Shown here piece after piece: positions 21,501 to 34,540 of a stretch of DNA of 64,000 nt. Made by a program: the position numbers and the translations under genes. The stretch spans positions 12,508,288 through 12,572,287 of the forward strand of contig NC_092676.1 in assembly GCF_964355755.1 (NCBI RefSeq), read 5' to 3'. Origin of the DNA: Antedon mediterranea. Lineage: Eukaryota; Echinodermata; Crinoidea; Comatulida; Antedonidae. Numbering within the stretch: the stretch's first letter is position 1; the number at the start of each line of letters is the position of its first letter. The notes below the pieces were generated by a model. That model had not been told where the DNA came from, made no database searches, and was given only the letters and a program-made list of their open reading frames with translations.

Positions 21501-24340
21501 ACACAAAAACATCAAGGTGTACAAAATAGCTTCAAATCGCATTTGGAGACGTTTTAGACCATTTTGTGCATTTCGATGAAACTTGGTTACAAAAAAACAT
21601 CAAAGTGCTTAAAATCACATTTGAAACCGTTTTAGACCATTTTGAGCATTTCGATAAAACTTTTCACACAAAAACATCAAATTGCACAAAATAGCTTAAT
21701 ATCGTGTTTGAAAACGTTTTAGACCATTTTGAGCATGTCGATAAAACTTTTCACACAAAAACATAAAAGTGAACAGAATAGCTTCAAATTGCATTTGGAG
21801 ACCTTTTAGAGCATTTTGTGCATTTCGATAAAATGTGTTAATATAAAAAGACCAAAGTGTTTAGAATATCTTCAAATCACATTTGGAGACGTTTTAGACC
21901 ATTTTTTGCATTTCGATGAAACTTGGTTACACAAAAACATCAAAGTGCTTAAAATCACATTTAAAACCGTTTTAGAGCATTTTGAGCATTTCGATAAAAC
22001 TTTTCACACAAAAACATCAAAGTGTACAAAATAGCTTCAAATCGAATTTAGAGAGGTTTTATACCATTTTGTGCATTTCGATAAAACTTTTCACACAAAA
22101 ACATCAAAGTGTACAAAATAACTTCAAATCGCATTTAGAGACGTTTTAGACCATTTTGTGCATTTTGATAAAACTTTTCACACAAAAACATCAAATTGCA
22201 CAAAATAGCTTAATACCGTGTTTGAAATCGTTTTAAACCATTTTGAGCATGTCGATAAAACTTTTCACAAAAAAACATCAAAGTGCACCGAATAGCTTCA
22301 AATCGCATTTGGAGACGTTTTAAACCATTTTGTGCATTTCGATGAAACTTGGTTACACAAAAACATCAAAGTGCTTAAAATCACATTTGAAACCGTTTTA
22401 GAGCATTTTGAGCATTTCGATAAAACTTTTCACACAAAAACATCAAAGTGTACAAAATAGCTTCAAATCGCATTTAGAGACGTTTTAGACCATTTTGTGC
22501 ATTTCGAAAAAATTTGTTAACATAAAAAGACCAAAGTGTTTAGAATATCTCCAAATCGCATTTGGAGACGTTTTAGACCATTTTGTGCATTTCGATGAAA
22601 CTTGGTTACACAAAAACATCAAAGTGCTTAAAATCACATTTGAAACCGTTTTAGAGCATTTTTAGCATTTCGATAATACTTTTCACACAAAAACATCAAA
22701 GTGTACAAAATAGCTTCAAATCGCATTTGGAGACGTTTTAGACCATTTTGTGCATTTCGATGAAACTTGGTTACACAAAAACATCAAAGTGCTTAAAATC
22801 ACATTTGAAACCGTTTTAGACCATTTTGAGCATTTCGATAAAACTTTTCACACAAAAAAATCAAAGTGCACAAAATAGCTTCAAATCGCATTTGGAGACG
22901 TTTTAGACTATTTTGTGCATTTTGAAAAAATTTGTTAACATAAAAAGACCAAAGTGTTTAGAATATCTCCAAATCGCATTTGGAGACGTTTTAAACCATT
23001 TTGTGCATTTCGATGGAACTTGGTTACACAAAAACATCAAAGTGCTTAAAATCACATTTAAAACCGTTTTAGATCATTTTGAGCATTTCGATAAAACTTT
23101 TCAGACAAAAACATCAAATTGCACAAAATAGCTTAATACCGTGTTTGAAATCGTTTTAAACCATTTTGAGCATGTCGATAAAACTTTACACAAAAAAACA
23201 TCAAAGTGCACAGAATAGCTTCAAATCGCATTTGGAGACGTTTTAAACCATTTTGTGCATTTCAATAAAACTTTTCACATAAAAACAACAAAGTGTACAA
23301 AATAGCTTCAAATCGCATTTAGAGACGTTTTAGACCATTTTGGGCATTTCGATGAAACTTGGTTACACAAATACATAAAAATGCTTAAAATCACATTTCA
23401 AACCGTTTTAGAGCATTTTGAGCATTTCGATAAATCTTTTCACACAAAAACATCAAAGTGCACAAAATAGCTTCAAATCGCATTTAGAGATGTTTTAGAC
23501 CATTTTGTGCAATTCGATAAAACTTTTCACACAAAAACATCAAATTGCACAAAATAGCTTAATATCGTGTTTGAAAACGTTTTAGACCATTTTGAGCATG
23601 TCGATAAAACTTTTCACACAAAAACATAAAAGTGAACAGAATAGCTTCAAATTGCATTTGGAGACGTTTTAGAGCATTTTGTGCATTTCGATAAAATGTG
23701 TTAACATAAAAAGACCAAAGTGTTTAGAATATCTTCAAATCACATTTGGAGACGTTTTAGACCATTTTTTGCATTTCGATGAAACTTGGTTACACAAAAA
23801 CATCAAAGTGCTTAAAATCACATTTAAAACCGTTTTAGAGCATTTTGAGCATTTCGATAAAACTTTTCACACAAAAACATCAAAGTGTACAAAATAGCTT
23901 CAAAGCGCATTTAGAGAGGTTTTAGACCATTTTGTGCATTTCGATAAAACTTTTCACACAAAAACATCAAAGTGTACAAAATAACTTCAAATCGTATTTA
24001 GAGACGTTTTAGACCATTTTGTGCATTTTGATAAAACTTTTCACACAAAAACATCAAATTGCACAAAATAGCTTAATATCGTGTTTGAAAACGTTTTAAA
24101 CCATTTTCAGCATGTCGATAAAACTTTTCACACAAAAATATCAAAGTGCACAGAATATCTTCAAATCGCATTTAGAGACGTTTTAGACCATTTTGTGCAT
24201 TTCGAAAAAATTTGTTAACATAAAAAGACCAAAGTGTTTAGAATATCTCCAAATCGCATTTGGAGACGTTTTAGACCATTTTGTGTTTTTCGAAAAAACT
24301 TTTCACACAAAAACATCAAAGTGTACAAAATTCCTTCAAA
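18501..24340 (+). repeat. Mosaic satellite block
   Basis: This holds C-B-A trimers, D-E dimers and B-A dimers in changing order. Landmarks: C unit with gtttagattatctcc near 18979-18995, catttttaacatttcg near 19695, cttcaattcgc near 20695, an extra A in cgataaatacttttc near 21491, the gttaatataaaaag C unit near 21837, acaccgaatagc near 22287, and tgggcatttcg with aaatacataaaaatgc near 23343-23385. No gene, RNA or mobile element is seen. Copy 2 counterpart is 52640-58479. Confidence 0.78.
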
Positions 24341-24367
24341 TCGCATTTAGAGATGTTTTAGACCATT

Positions 24368-25930
24368 TTGTGCATTTCGAAAAAATTTGTTAACATAAAA
24401 AGACCAAAGTGTTTAGAATATCTCCAAATCGCATTTGGAGACGTTTTAGACCATTTTGTGCATTTCGATGACACTTGGTTACACAAAAACATCAAAGTGC
24501 TTAAAATCACATTTAAAACCGTTTTAGAGCGTTTTGAGCATTTCGATAAACTTTTCAAACAAAAACATCAAAGTGTACAAAATAGCTTCAAATCGTATTT
24601 GGAGACGTTTTAGACCATTTTGTGCGTTTCGATGAATCTTGGTTACACAAAAACATCAAAGTGCTTAAAATCAAATTTAAAACCGTTTTAGTGCATTTTG
24701 AGCATTTCGATAAAACTTTTCACACAAAAACATCAAAGTGCACAAAATAGCTTCAAATCGCATTTAGAGATGTTTTAGACCATTTTGTGCGTTTCGATAA
24801 AACTTTTCACACAAAAACATCAAATTGCACAAAATAGCTTAATATCGTGTTTGAAAACGTTTTAGACCATTTTGAGCATGTCGATAAAACTTTTCACACA
24901 AAAACATCAAAGTTTACAAAATAGCTTCAAATCACATTTGGAGACGTTTTAAACCATTTTGTGCATTTCGAAAAAAACTTTTTAACATAAAAACACCAAA
25001 GTGCTTAGAATAGCTTCAAATCGCATTTGGAGACGTTTTAGACCATTTTGTGCATTTCGATGAAACTTGGTTACACAAAAACATCAAAGTGCTTAAAATC
25101 ACATTTGAAACCGTTTTAGAGCATTTTGAGCATTTCGATAAAACTTTTCACACAAAAACATCAAAGTTTACAAAATAGCTTCAAATCACATTTGAAACCG
25201 TTTTAGACCATTTTGAGCATTTCGATAAAACTTTTCACACAAAAACATCAAAGTGTACAAAATAGCTTCAAATCGCATTTGGAGACGTTTTAGACCATTT
25301 TGTGCATTTCGATGAAACTTGGTTACACAAAAACATCAAAGTGCTTAAAATCACATTTGAAACCGTTTTAGACCATTTTGAGCGTTTCGATAAAACTTTT
25401 CACACAAATAAATCAGAGTGCACAAAATAGCTTCAAATCGCATTTGGAGACGTTTTAGACTATTTTGTGCATTTCGAAAAAATTTGTTAACATAAAAAGA
25501 CCAAAGTGTTTAGAATATCTCCAAATCGCATTTGGAGACGTTTTAAACCATTTTGTGCATTTCGATGGAACTTGGTTACACAAAAACATCAAAGTGCTTA
25601 AAATCACATTTAAAACCGTTTTAGAGCATTTTGAGCATTTCGATAAAACTTTTCACACAAAAACATCAAAGTGTACAAAATAGCTTCAAATCGCATTTAG
25701 AGACGTTTTAGACCATTTTGTGCATTTTGATAAAACTTTTCACACAAAAACATCAAATTGCACAAAATAGCTTAATATTGTGTTTGAAAACGTTTTAAAC
25801 CATTTTGAGCATGTCGATAAAACTTTTCACACAAAAATATCAAAGTGCCCAGAATATCTTCAAATCGCATTTAGAGACGTTTTAGACCATTTTGTGCATT
25901 TCGAAAAAATTTGTTAACATAAAAAGACCA
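24368..25930 (+). repeat. Segmental block R (second copy) and following mosaic
   Basis: The first 524 bp match 17742-18265. Then come caaagtttacaaaatagc units (24908, 25165) and a unit with cacacaaataaatcagagtg near 25400 that I saw only here and in copy 2 (about 59541). All is satellite. Confidence 0.78.
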
Positions 25931-25940
25931 AAGTGATTAT
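25920..25940 (+). other. 5-bp deletion in a class C unit
   Basis: The word gtgattatctcc replaces gtgtttagaatatctcc. The related unit at about 18979 reads gtgtttagattatctcc, sharing gattatc; removing tttag from it gives the present form. So the two units share an intermediate, and this one is the derived state. The unit is 83 bp. Copy 2 counterpart is near 60074. Confidence 0.8.
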
Positions 25941-25947
25941 CTCCAAA

Positions 25948-26708
25948 TCGCATTTGGAGACGTTTTAGACCATTTTGTGTTTTTCGAAAAAACTTTTCAC
26001 ACAAAAACATCAAAGTGTACAAAATTGCTTCAAATCGCATTTGGAGACGTTTTAGACCATTTTGTGATTTTCGAAAAACTTTTCACACAAAAACATCAAA
26101 GTGTAGAAAATTGCTTCAAATCGCATTTAGAGACGTTTTAGACCATTTTGTGCATTTCGAAAAAATTTGTTAACATAAAAAGACCAAAGTGTTTAGAATA
26201 TTTCCAAATCGCATTTGGAGACGTTTTAGACCATTTTGTGCATTTCGATGAAACTTGGTTACACAAAAACATCAAAGTGCTTAAAATCACATTTAAAACC
26301 GTTTTAGAGCGTTTTGAGCATTTCGATAAACTTTTCACACAAAAACATCAAAGTGCACAAAATAGCATTTAGAGATGTTTTAGACCATTTTGTGCATTTC
26401 GATAAAACTTTTCACACAAAAACATCAAATTGCACAAAAAAGCTTAATACCGTGTTTGAAATCGTTTTAAACCAATTTGAGCATGTCGATAAAACTTTTC
26501 ACACAAAAAAATCAAAGTGCACAGAATATCTTCAAATCGCATTTAGAGACGTTTTAGACCATTTTGTGCATTTCGAAAAAATTTGTTAACATAAAAAGAC
26601 CAAAGTGTTTAGAATATCTCCAAATCGCATTTGGAGACGTTTTAAACCATTTTGTGCATTTCGATGGAACTTGGTTACACAAAAACATCAAAGTGCTTAA
26701 AATCACAT
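25948..26708 (+). repeat. Second copy of the 10-bp-deleted F block
   Basis: Offset 18,743 from 7205-7965. It shares the tgtgattttcg unit, the tatttcc C unit and the deletion junction at 26366/26367. It differs by cacacaaaaaaatcaaagtgcacag in the following E unit (near 26502). Copy 2 counterpart is 60087-60847. Confidence 0.82.
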
Positions 26709-28662
26709 TTGAAAGCGTTTTAGAGCATTTTTAGCATTTCGATAATACTTTTCACACAAAAACATCAAAGTGTACAGAATAGCTTCAAATCGCATTTGGA
26801 GACGTTTTAGACCATTTTGTGCATTTCGATGAAACTTGGTTACACAAAAACATCAAAGTGCTTAAAATCACATTTGAAACCGTTTTAGAGCATTTTTAAC
26901 ATTTCGATAATACTTTTCACACAAAAACATCAAAGTGTACAAAATAGCTTCAAATCGCATTTGGAGACGTTTTAGACCATTTTGTGCATTTCGATGAAAC
27001 TTGGTTACACAAAAACATCAAAGTGCTTAAAATCACATTTGAAAGCGTTTTAGAGCATTTTTAGCATTTCGATAATACTTTTCACACAAAAACATCAAAG
27101 TGCACAAAATAGCTTCAAATCGCATTTAGAGATGTTTTAGACCATTTTGTGCATTTCGATAAAACTTTTCACACAAAAACATCAAATTGCACAAAATAGC
27201 TTAATACCGTGTTTGAAATCATTTTAAACCATTTTGAGCATGTCGATAAAACTTTTCACACAAAAACATCAAAGTTTTTAGAATATCTCCAAATCGCATT
27301 TGGAGACGTTTTAGACCATTTTGTGCATTTCGATGAAACTTGGTTACACAAAAACATCAAAGTGCTTAAAATCACATTTGAAACCGTTTTAGAGCATTTT
27401 GAGCATTTCGATAAAACTTTTCAAACAAAAACATCAAAGTGTACAAAATAGCTTCAAATCACATTTGAAACCGTTTTAGACCATTTTGAGCATTTCGATA
27501 AAACTTTTCACACAAAAACATCAAAGTGTACAAAATAGCTTCAAATCGCATTTGGAGACGTTTTAGACCATTTTGTGCATTTCGATGAAACTTGGTTACA
27601 CAAAAACATCAAAGTGCTTAAAATCACATTTGAAACCGTTTTAGAGCATTTTTAGCATTTCGATAATACTTTTCACACAAAACATCAAAGTGTACAAAAT
27701 AGCTTCAAATCGCATTTGGAGACGTTTTAGACCATTTTGTGCATTTCGATGAAACTTGGTTACACAAAAACATCAAAGTGCTTAAAATCACATTTGAAAC
27801 CGTTTTAGACCATTTTGAGCATTTCGATAAAACTTTTCACACAAAAAAATCAAAGTGCACAAAATAGCTTCAAATCGCATTTGGGGACGTTTTAGACTAT
27901 TTTGTGCATTTCGAAAAAAATTGTTAACATAAAAAGACCAAAGTGTTTAGAATATCTCCAAATCGCATTTGGAGACGTTTTAAACCATTTTGTGCATTTC
28001 GATGGAACTTGGTTACACAAAAACATCAAAGTGCTTAAAATCACATTTAAAACCGTTTTAGAGCATTTTTAGCATTTCGATAAAACTTTTCACACAAAAA
28101 CATCAAAGTGTACAAAATAGCTTCAAATCGCATTTAGAGAGGTTTTAGACAATTTTGTGCATTTCGATAAAACTTTTCACACAAAAACATCAAAGTGTAC
28201 AAAATAGCTTCAAATTGCATTTAGAGACGTTTTAGACCATTTTGTGCATTTCGATAAAACTTTTCACACAAAAACATCAAATTGCACAAAATCGTTTTAA
28301 ACCATTTTAAATCGTTTTAAACCATTTTGAGCATTTCGATAAAACTTTTCACAAAAAACATCAAAGTGCACAGAATAGCTTCAAATTGCATTTGGAGACG
28401 TTTTAGAGCATTTTGTGCATTTCGATAAAATGTGTTAACATAAAAAGACCAAAGTGTTTAGAATATCTTCAAATCACATTTGGAGACGTTTTAGACCATT
28501 TTGTGCATTTCGATGAAACTTGGTTACACAAAAACATCAAAGTGCTTAAAATCACATTTGAAACCGTTTTAGAGCATTTTTAGCATTTCGATAAAACTTT
28601 TCACACAAAAACATCAAAGTGTACAAAATAGCTTCAAATCGCATTTAGAGACGTTTTAGACC
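26709..28662 (+). repeat. C-B-A rich block with microduplication
   Basis: B units with gaaagcg, the chimeric E/C unit at about 27264-27290, an A unit with 4 rather than 5 A residues (cacacaaaacatc, near 27677), the C unit with seven A residues (cgaaaaaaattgttaac, near 27912) and the 20-bp microduplication at 28289. Nothing but satellite is seen. Confidence 0.78.
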
Positions 28663-30150
28663 ATTTTGTGCATTTCGAAAAAATTTGTTAACATAAAAAG
28701 ACCAAAGTGTTTAGAATATCTCCAAATCGCATTTGGAGACGTTTTAGACCATTTTGTGCATTTCGATGAAACTTGGTTACACAAAAACATCAAAGTGCTT
28801 AAAATCACATTTGAAACCGTTTTAGAGCATTTTTAGCATTTCGATAATACTTTTCACACAAAAACATCAAAGTGTACAAAATAGCTTCAAATCGCATTTG
28901 GAGACGTTTTAGACCATTTTGTGCATTTCGATGAAACTTGGTTACACAAAAACATCAAAGTGCTTAAAATCACATTTGAAACCGTTTTAGACCATTTTGA
29001 GCATTTCGATAAAACTTTTCACACAAAAAAATCAAAGTGCACAAAATAGCTTCAAATCGCATTTGGAGACGTTTTAGACTATTTTGTGCATTTTGAAAAA
29101 ATTTGTTAACATAAAAAGACCAAAGTGTTTAGAATATCTCCAAATCGCATTTGGAGACGTTTTAAACCATTTTGTGCATTTCGATGGAACTTGGTTACAC
29201 AAAAACATCAAAGTGCTTAAAATCACATTTAAAACCGTTTTAGAGCATTTTGAGCATTTCGATAAAACTTTTCACACAAAAACATCAAAGTGTACAAAAT
29301 AGCTTCAAATCGCATTTAGAGACGTTTTAGACCATTTTGTGCATTTCGATAAAACTTTTCACACAAAAACATCAAATTGCACAAATAGCTTAATACCGTG
29401 TTTGAAATCGTTTTAAACCATTTTGAGCATGTCGATAAAACTTTTCACAAAAAAACATCAAAGTGCACAGAATAGCTTCAAATCGCATTTGGAGACGTTT
29501 TAAACCATTTTGTGCATTTCGATAAAACTTTTCACATAAAAACAACAAAGTGTACAAAATAGCTTCAAATCGCATTTGGAGACGTTTTAGACCATTTTGT
29601 GTATTTCGATGAAACTCATCAAAGTGCTTAAAATCACATTTGAAACCGTTTTAGAGCATTTTGAGCATTTCGATAAAACTTTTCACACAAAAACATCAAA
29701 GTTTACAAAATAGCTTCAAATCACATTTGAAACCGTTTTAGACCATATTGAGCATTTCGATAAAACTTTTCACACAAAAAAATCAAAGTGTACAAAATAG
29801 CTTCAAATCGCATTTGGAGACGTTTTAGACCATTTTGTGTATTTCGATGAAACTTGGTTACACAAAAACATCAAAGTGCTTAAAATCACATTTGAAAGCG
29901 TTTTAGAGCATTTTTAGCATTTCGATAATACTTTTCACACAAAAACATCAAAGTGTACAAAATAGCTTCAAATCGCATTTGGAGACGTTTTAGACCATTT
30001 TGTGCATTTCGATGAAACTTGGTTACACAAAAACATCAAAGTGCTTAAAATCACATTTAAAACAGTTTTAGAGCATTTTGAGCATTTCGATAAAACTTTT
30101 CACACAAAAACATCAAAGTGTACAAAATAGCTTCAAATCGCATTTAGAGA
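28663..30150 (+). repeat. Segmental block Q, second copy
   Basis: This matches 11447-12794 and on to about 12935. It carries a private 14-bp deletion at 29616 and caaagtttac in place of caaagtgtac near 29698. Copy 2 counterpart begins at 62802 and runs past the window end. Confidence 0.8.
29602..29665 (+). repeat. Truncated class B unit (64 bp)
   Basis: The words gaaact and catcaaag are joined directly at 29616/29617. The expected 14 bp tggttacacaaaaa are missing, leaving 64 bp instead of 78. The equivalent unit in block Q near 12391 is full length. The same deletion is at 63755 in copy 2. Confidence 0.88.
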
Positions 30151-31334
30151 CGTTTTAGACCATTTTGTGCATTTCGAAAAAATTTGTTAACATAAAAAGA
30201 CCAAAGTGTTTAGAATATCTCCAAATCGCATTTGGAGACGTTTTAGACCATTTTGTGCATTTCAATGAAACTTGGTTACACAAAAACATCAAAGTGCTTA
30301 AAATCACATTTGAAACCGTTTTAGAGCATTTTTAGCATTTCGATAATACTTTTCACACAAAAACATCAAAGTGTACAAAATAGCTTCAAATCGCATTTAG
30401 AGAGGTTTTAGACCATTTTGTGCATTTCGATAAAACTTTTCACACAAAAACATCAAAGTGTACAAAATAGCTTCAAATCGCATTTAGAGACGTTTTAGAC
30501 CATTTTGTGCATTTCGATAAAACTTTTCACACAAAAACATCAAATTGCACAAAATAGCTTAATACCGTGTTTGAAATCGTTTTAAACCATTTTGAGCATG
30601 TCGATAAAACTTTTCACAAAAAAACATCAAAGTGCACAGAATAGCTTCAAATCGCATTTGGAGACGTTTTAAACCATTTTGAGCATTTCGATAAAACTTT
30701 TCACACAAAAACATCAAAGTGTACAAAATAGCTTCAAATCGCATTTAGAGAGGTTTTAGACCATTTTGTGCATTTCGATAAAACTTTTCACACAAAAACA
30801 TCAAATTGCACAAAATAGCTTAATATCGTGTTTGAAAACGTTTTAAACCATTTTGAGCATGTCGATAAAACTTTTCACACAAAAATATCAAAGCGCACAG
30901 AATATCTTCAAATCGCATTTAGAGACGTTTTAGACCATTTTGTGCATTTCGAAAAAATTTGTTAACATAAAAAGACCAAAGTGTTTAGAATATCTCCAAA
31001 TCGCATTTGGAGACGTTTTAGACCATTTTGTGCATTTCGATGAAACTTGATTACACAAAAACATCAAAGTGCTTAAAATCACATTTAAAACCGTTTTAGA
31101 GCGTTTTGAGCATTTCGATAAACTTTTCACACAAAAACATCAAAGTGCACAAAATAGCTTCAAATCGCATTTAGAGATGTTTTAGACCATTTTGTGCATT
31201 TCGATAAAACTTTTCACACAAAAACATCAAATTGCACAAAAAAGCTTAATACCGTGTTTGAAATCGTTTTAAACCAATTTGAGCATGTCGAAAAAACTTT
31301 TCACACAAAAACATCAAAGTGCACAGAATATCTC
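30151..31334 (+). repeat. A/B/C then D-E-C-B-F block, ending in a chimeric E/C unit
   Basis: 30870-31320 matches 3064-3514 at offset 27,806, including the cttgattacac class B variant and aaagcgcacag. The run ends where an E head (gtgcacagaatatc) continues as a C tail (tccaaatcgcatttgg) at about 31331-31335; in block P a complete E and C stand here, so one unit has been removed by recombination. Confidence 0.8.
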
Positions 31335-33392
31335 CAAATCGCATTTGGAGACGTTTTAGACCATTTTGTGCATTTCGATGAAACTTGGTTACACAAAAAC
31401 ATCAAAGTGCTTAAAATCACATTTGAAACCGTTTTAGAGCATTTTGAGCATTTCGATAATACTTTTCACACAAAACATCAAAGTGTACAAAATAGCTTCA
31501 AATCGCATTTGGAGACGTTTTAGACCATTTTGTGCATTTCGATGAAACTTGGTTACACAAAAACATCAAAGTGCTTAAAATCACATTTGAAACCGTTTTA
31601 GACCATTTTGAGCATTTCGATAAAACTTTTCACACAAAAAAATCAAAGTGCACAAAATAGCTTCAAATCGCATTTGGGGACGTTTTAGACTATTTTGTGC
31701 ATTTCGAAAAAAATTGTTAACATAAAAAGACCAAAGTGTTTAGAATATCTCCAAATCGCATTTGGAGACGTTTTAAACCATTTTGTGCATTTCGATGGAA
31801 CTTGGTTACACAAAAACATCAAAGTGCTTAAAATCACATTTAAAACCGTTTTAGAGCATTTTTAGCATTTCGATAAAACTTTTCACACAAAAACATCAAA
31901 GTGTACAAAATAGCTTCAAATCGCATTTAGAGAGGTTTTAGACAATTTTGTGCATTTCGATAAAACTTTTCACACAAAAACATCAAAGTGTACAAAATAG
32001 CTTCAAATTGCATTTAGAGACGTTTTAGACCATTTTGTGCATTTCGATAAAACTTTTCACACAAAAACATCAAATTGCACAAAATCGTTTTAAACCATTT
32101 TAAATCGTTTTAAACCATTTTGAGCATGTCGATAAAACTTTTCACAAAAAACATCAAAGTGCACAGAATAGCTTCAAATTGCATTTGGAGACGTTTTAGA
32201 GCATTTTGTGCATTTCGATAAAATGTGTTAACATAAAAAGACCAAAGTGTTTAGAATATCTTCAAATCACATTTGGAGACGTTTTAGACCATTTTTTGCA
32301 TTTCGATGAAACTTGGTTACACAAAAACATCAAAGTGCTTAAAATCACATTTGAAACCGTTTTAGAGCATTTTGAGCATTTCGATAAAACTTTTCACACA
32401 AAAACATCAAAGTGTACAAAATAGCTTCAAATCGCATTTAGAGACGTTTTAGACCATTTTTTGCATTTCGATGAAACTTGGTTACACAAAAACATCAAAG
32501 TGCTTAAAATCACATTTAAAACCGTTTTAGAGCATTTTTAGCATTTCGATAAAACTTTTCACACAAAAACATCAAAGTGTACAAAATAGCTTCAAATCGC
32601 ATTTAGAGAGGTTTTAGACAATTTTGTGCATTTCGATAAAACTTTTCACACAAAAACATCAAAGTGTACAAAATAGCTTCAAATTGAATTTAGAGACGTT
32701 TTAGACCATTTTTTGCATTTCGATAAAACTTTTCACACAAAAACATCAAATTGCACAAAATCGTTTTAAACCATTTTAAATCGTTTTAAACCATTTTGAG
32801 CATTTCGATAAAACTTTTCACAAAAAACATCAAAGTGCACAGAATAGCTTCAAATTGCATTTGGAGACGTTTTAGAGCATTTTGTGCATTTCGATAAAAT
32901 GTGTTAACATAAAAAGACCAAAGTGTTTAGAATATCTTCAAATCACATTTGGAGACGTTTTAGACCATTTTTTGCATTTCGATGAAACTTGGTTACACAA
33001 AAACATCAAAGTGCTTAAAATCACATTTGAAACCGTTTTAGAGCATTTTGAGCATTTCGATAAAACTTTTCACACAAAAACATCAAAGTGTACAAAATAG
33101 CTTCAAATCGCATTTAGAGACGTTTTAGACCATTTTGTGCATTTCGAAAAAATTTGTTAACATAAAAAGACCAAAGTGTTTAGAATATCTCCAAATCGCA
33201 TTTGGAGACGTTTTAGACCATTTTGTGCATTTCGATGAAACTTGGTTACACAAAAACATCAAAGTGCTTAAAATCACATTTGAAACCGTTTTAGAGCATT
33301 TTTAGCATTTCGATAATACTTTTCACACAAAAACATCAAAGTGTACAAAATAGCTTCAAATCGCATTTGGAGACGTTTTAGACCATTTTGTG
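31335..33392 (+). repeat. ~2.06-kb duplicated segment, first copy (3,206-bp offset)
   Basis: This matches 34541-36598 at an offset of 3,206 bp, including both members of a 676-bp pair (20-bp markers at 32082 and 32758 versus 35288 and 35964). The second copy straddles the start of the second 34-kb unit. The match ends where this copy has an extra C unit at about 33393 and the other goes straight to B. Confidence 0.83.
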
Positions 33393-34540
33393 CATTTCGA
33401 AAAAATTTGTTAACATAAAAAGACCAAAGTGTTTAGAATATCTCCAAATCGCATTTGGAGACGTTTTAGACCATTTTGTGCATTTCGATGAAACTTGGTT
33501 ACACAAAAACATCAAAGTGCTTAAAATCACATTTGAAACCGTTTTAGAGCATTTTTAGCATTTCGATAATACTTTTCACACAAAAACATCAAAGTGTACA
33601 AAATAGCTTCAAATCGCATTTGGAGACGTTTTAGACCATTTTGTGCATTTCGATGAAACTTGGTTACACAAAAACATCAAAGTGCTTAAAATCACATTTG
33701 AAACCGTTTTAGACCATTTTGAGCATTTCGATAAAACTTTTCACACAAAAAAATCAAAGTGCACAAAATAGCTTCAAATCGCATTTGGAGACGTTTTAGA
33801 CTATTTTGTGCATTTTGAAAAAATTTGTTAACATAAAAAGACCAAAGTGTTTAGAATATCTCCAAATCGCATTTGGAGACGTTTTAGACCATTTTGTGCA
33901 TTTCAATGAAACTTGGTTACACAAAAACATCAAAGTGCTTAAAATCACATTTGAAACCGTTTTAGAGCATTTTTAGCATTTCGATAATACTTTTCACACA
34001 AAAACATCAAAGTGTACAAAATAGCTTCAAATCGCATTTAGAGAGGTTTTAGACCATTTTGTGCATTTCGATAAAACTTTTCACACAAAAACATCAAAGT
34101 GTACAAAATAGCTTCAAATCGCATTTAGAGACGTTTTAGACCATTTTGTGCATTTCGATAAAACTTTTCACACAAAAACATCAAATTGCACAAAATAGCT
34201 TAATACCGTGTTTGAAATCGTTTTAAACCATTTTGAGCATGTCGATAAAACTTTTCACAAAAAAACATCAAAGTGTTTAGAATATCTCCAAATCGCATTT
34301 GGAGACGTTTTAGACCATTTTGTGCATTTCGATGAAACTTGGTTACACAAAAACATCAAAGTGCTTAAAATCACATTTGAAACCGTTTTAGAGCATTTTG
34401 AGCATTTCGATAAAACTTTTCAAACAAAAACATCAAAGTGTACAAAATAGCTTCAAATCACATTTGAAACCGTTTTAGACCATTTTGAGCATTTCGATAA
34501 AACTTTTCACACAAAAACATCAAAGTGTACAAAATAGCTT
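33393..34540 (+). repeat. Linker block with extra C-B-A trimer
   Basis: This starts with a 253-bp C-B-A trimer absent from the sister position after 36598, then the gcattttg C subtype, A and D units, and a chimeric E/C unit at about 34260-34282 (caaagtgtttagaatatc after an E-like head). The next B-A pair leads into the second copy of the 3,206-bp-offset segment. Confidence 0.78.

Noticed and set aside
25400-25420. Polyadenylation signal aataaa
   Set aside because: A single variant inside a satellite unit (cacacaaataaatc), with no transcription unit upstream.
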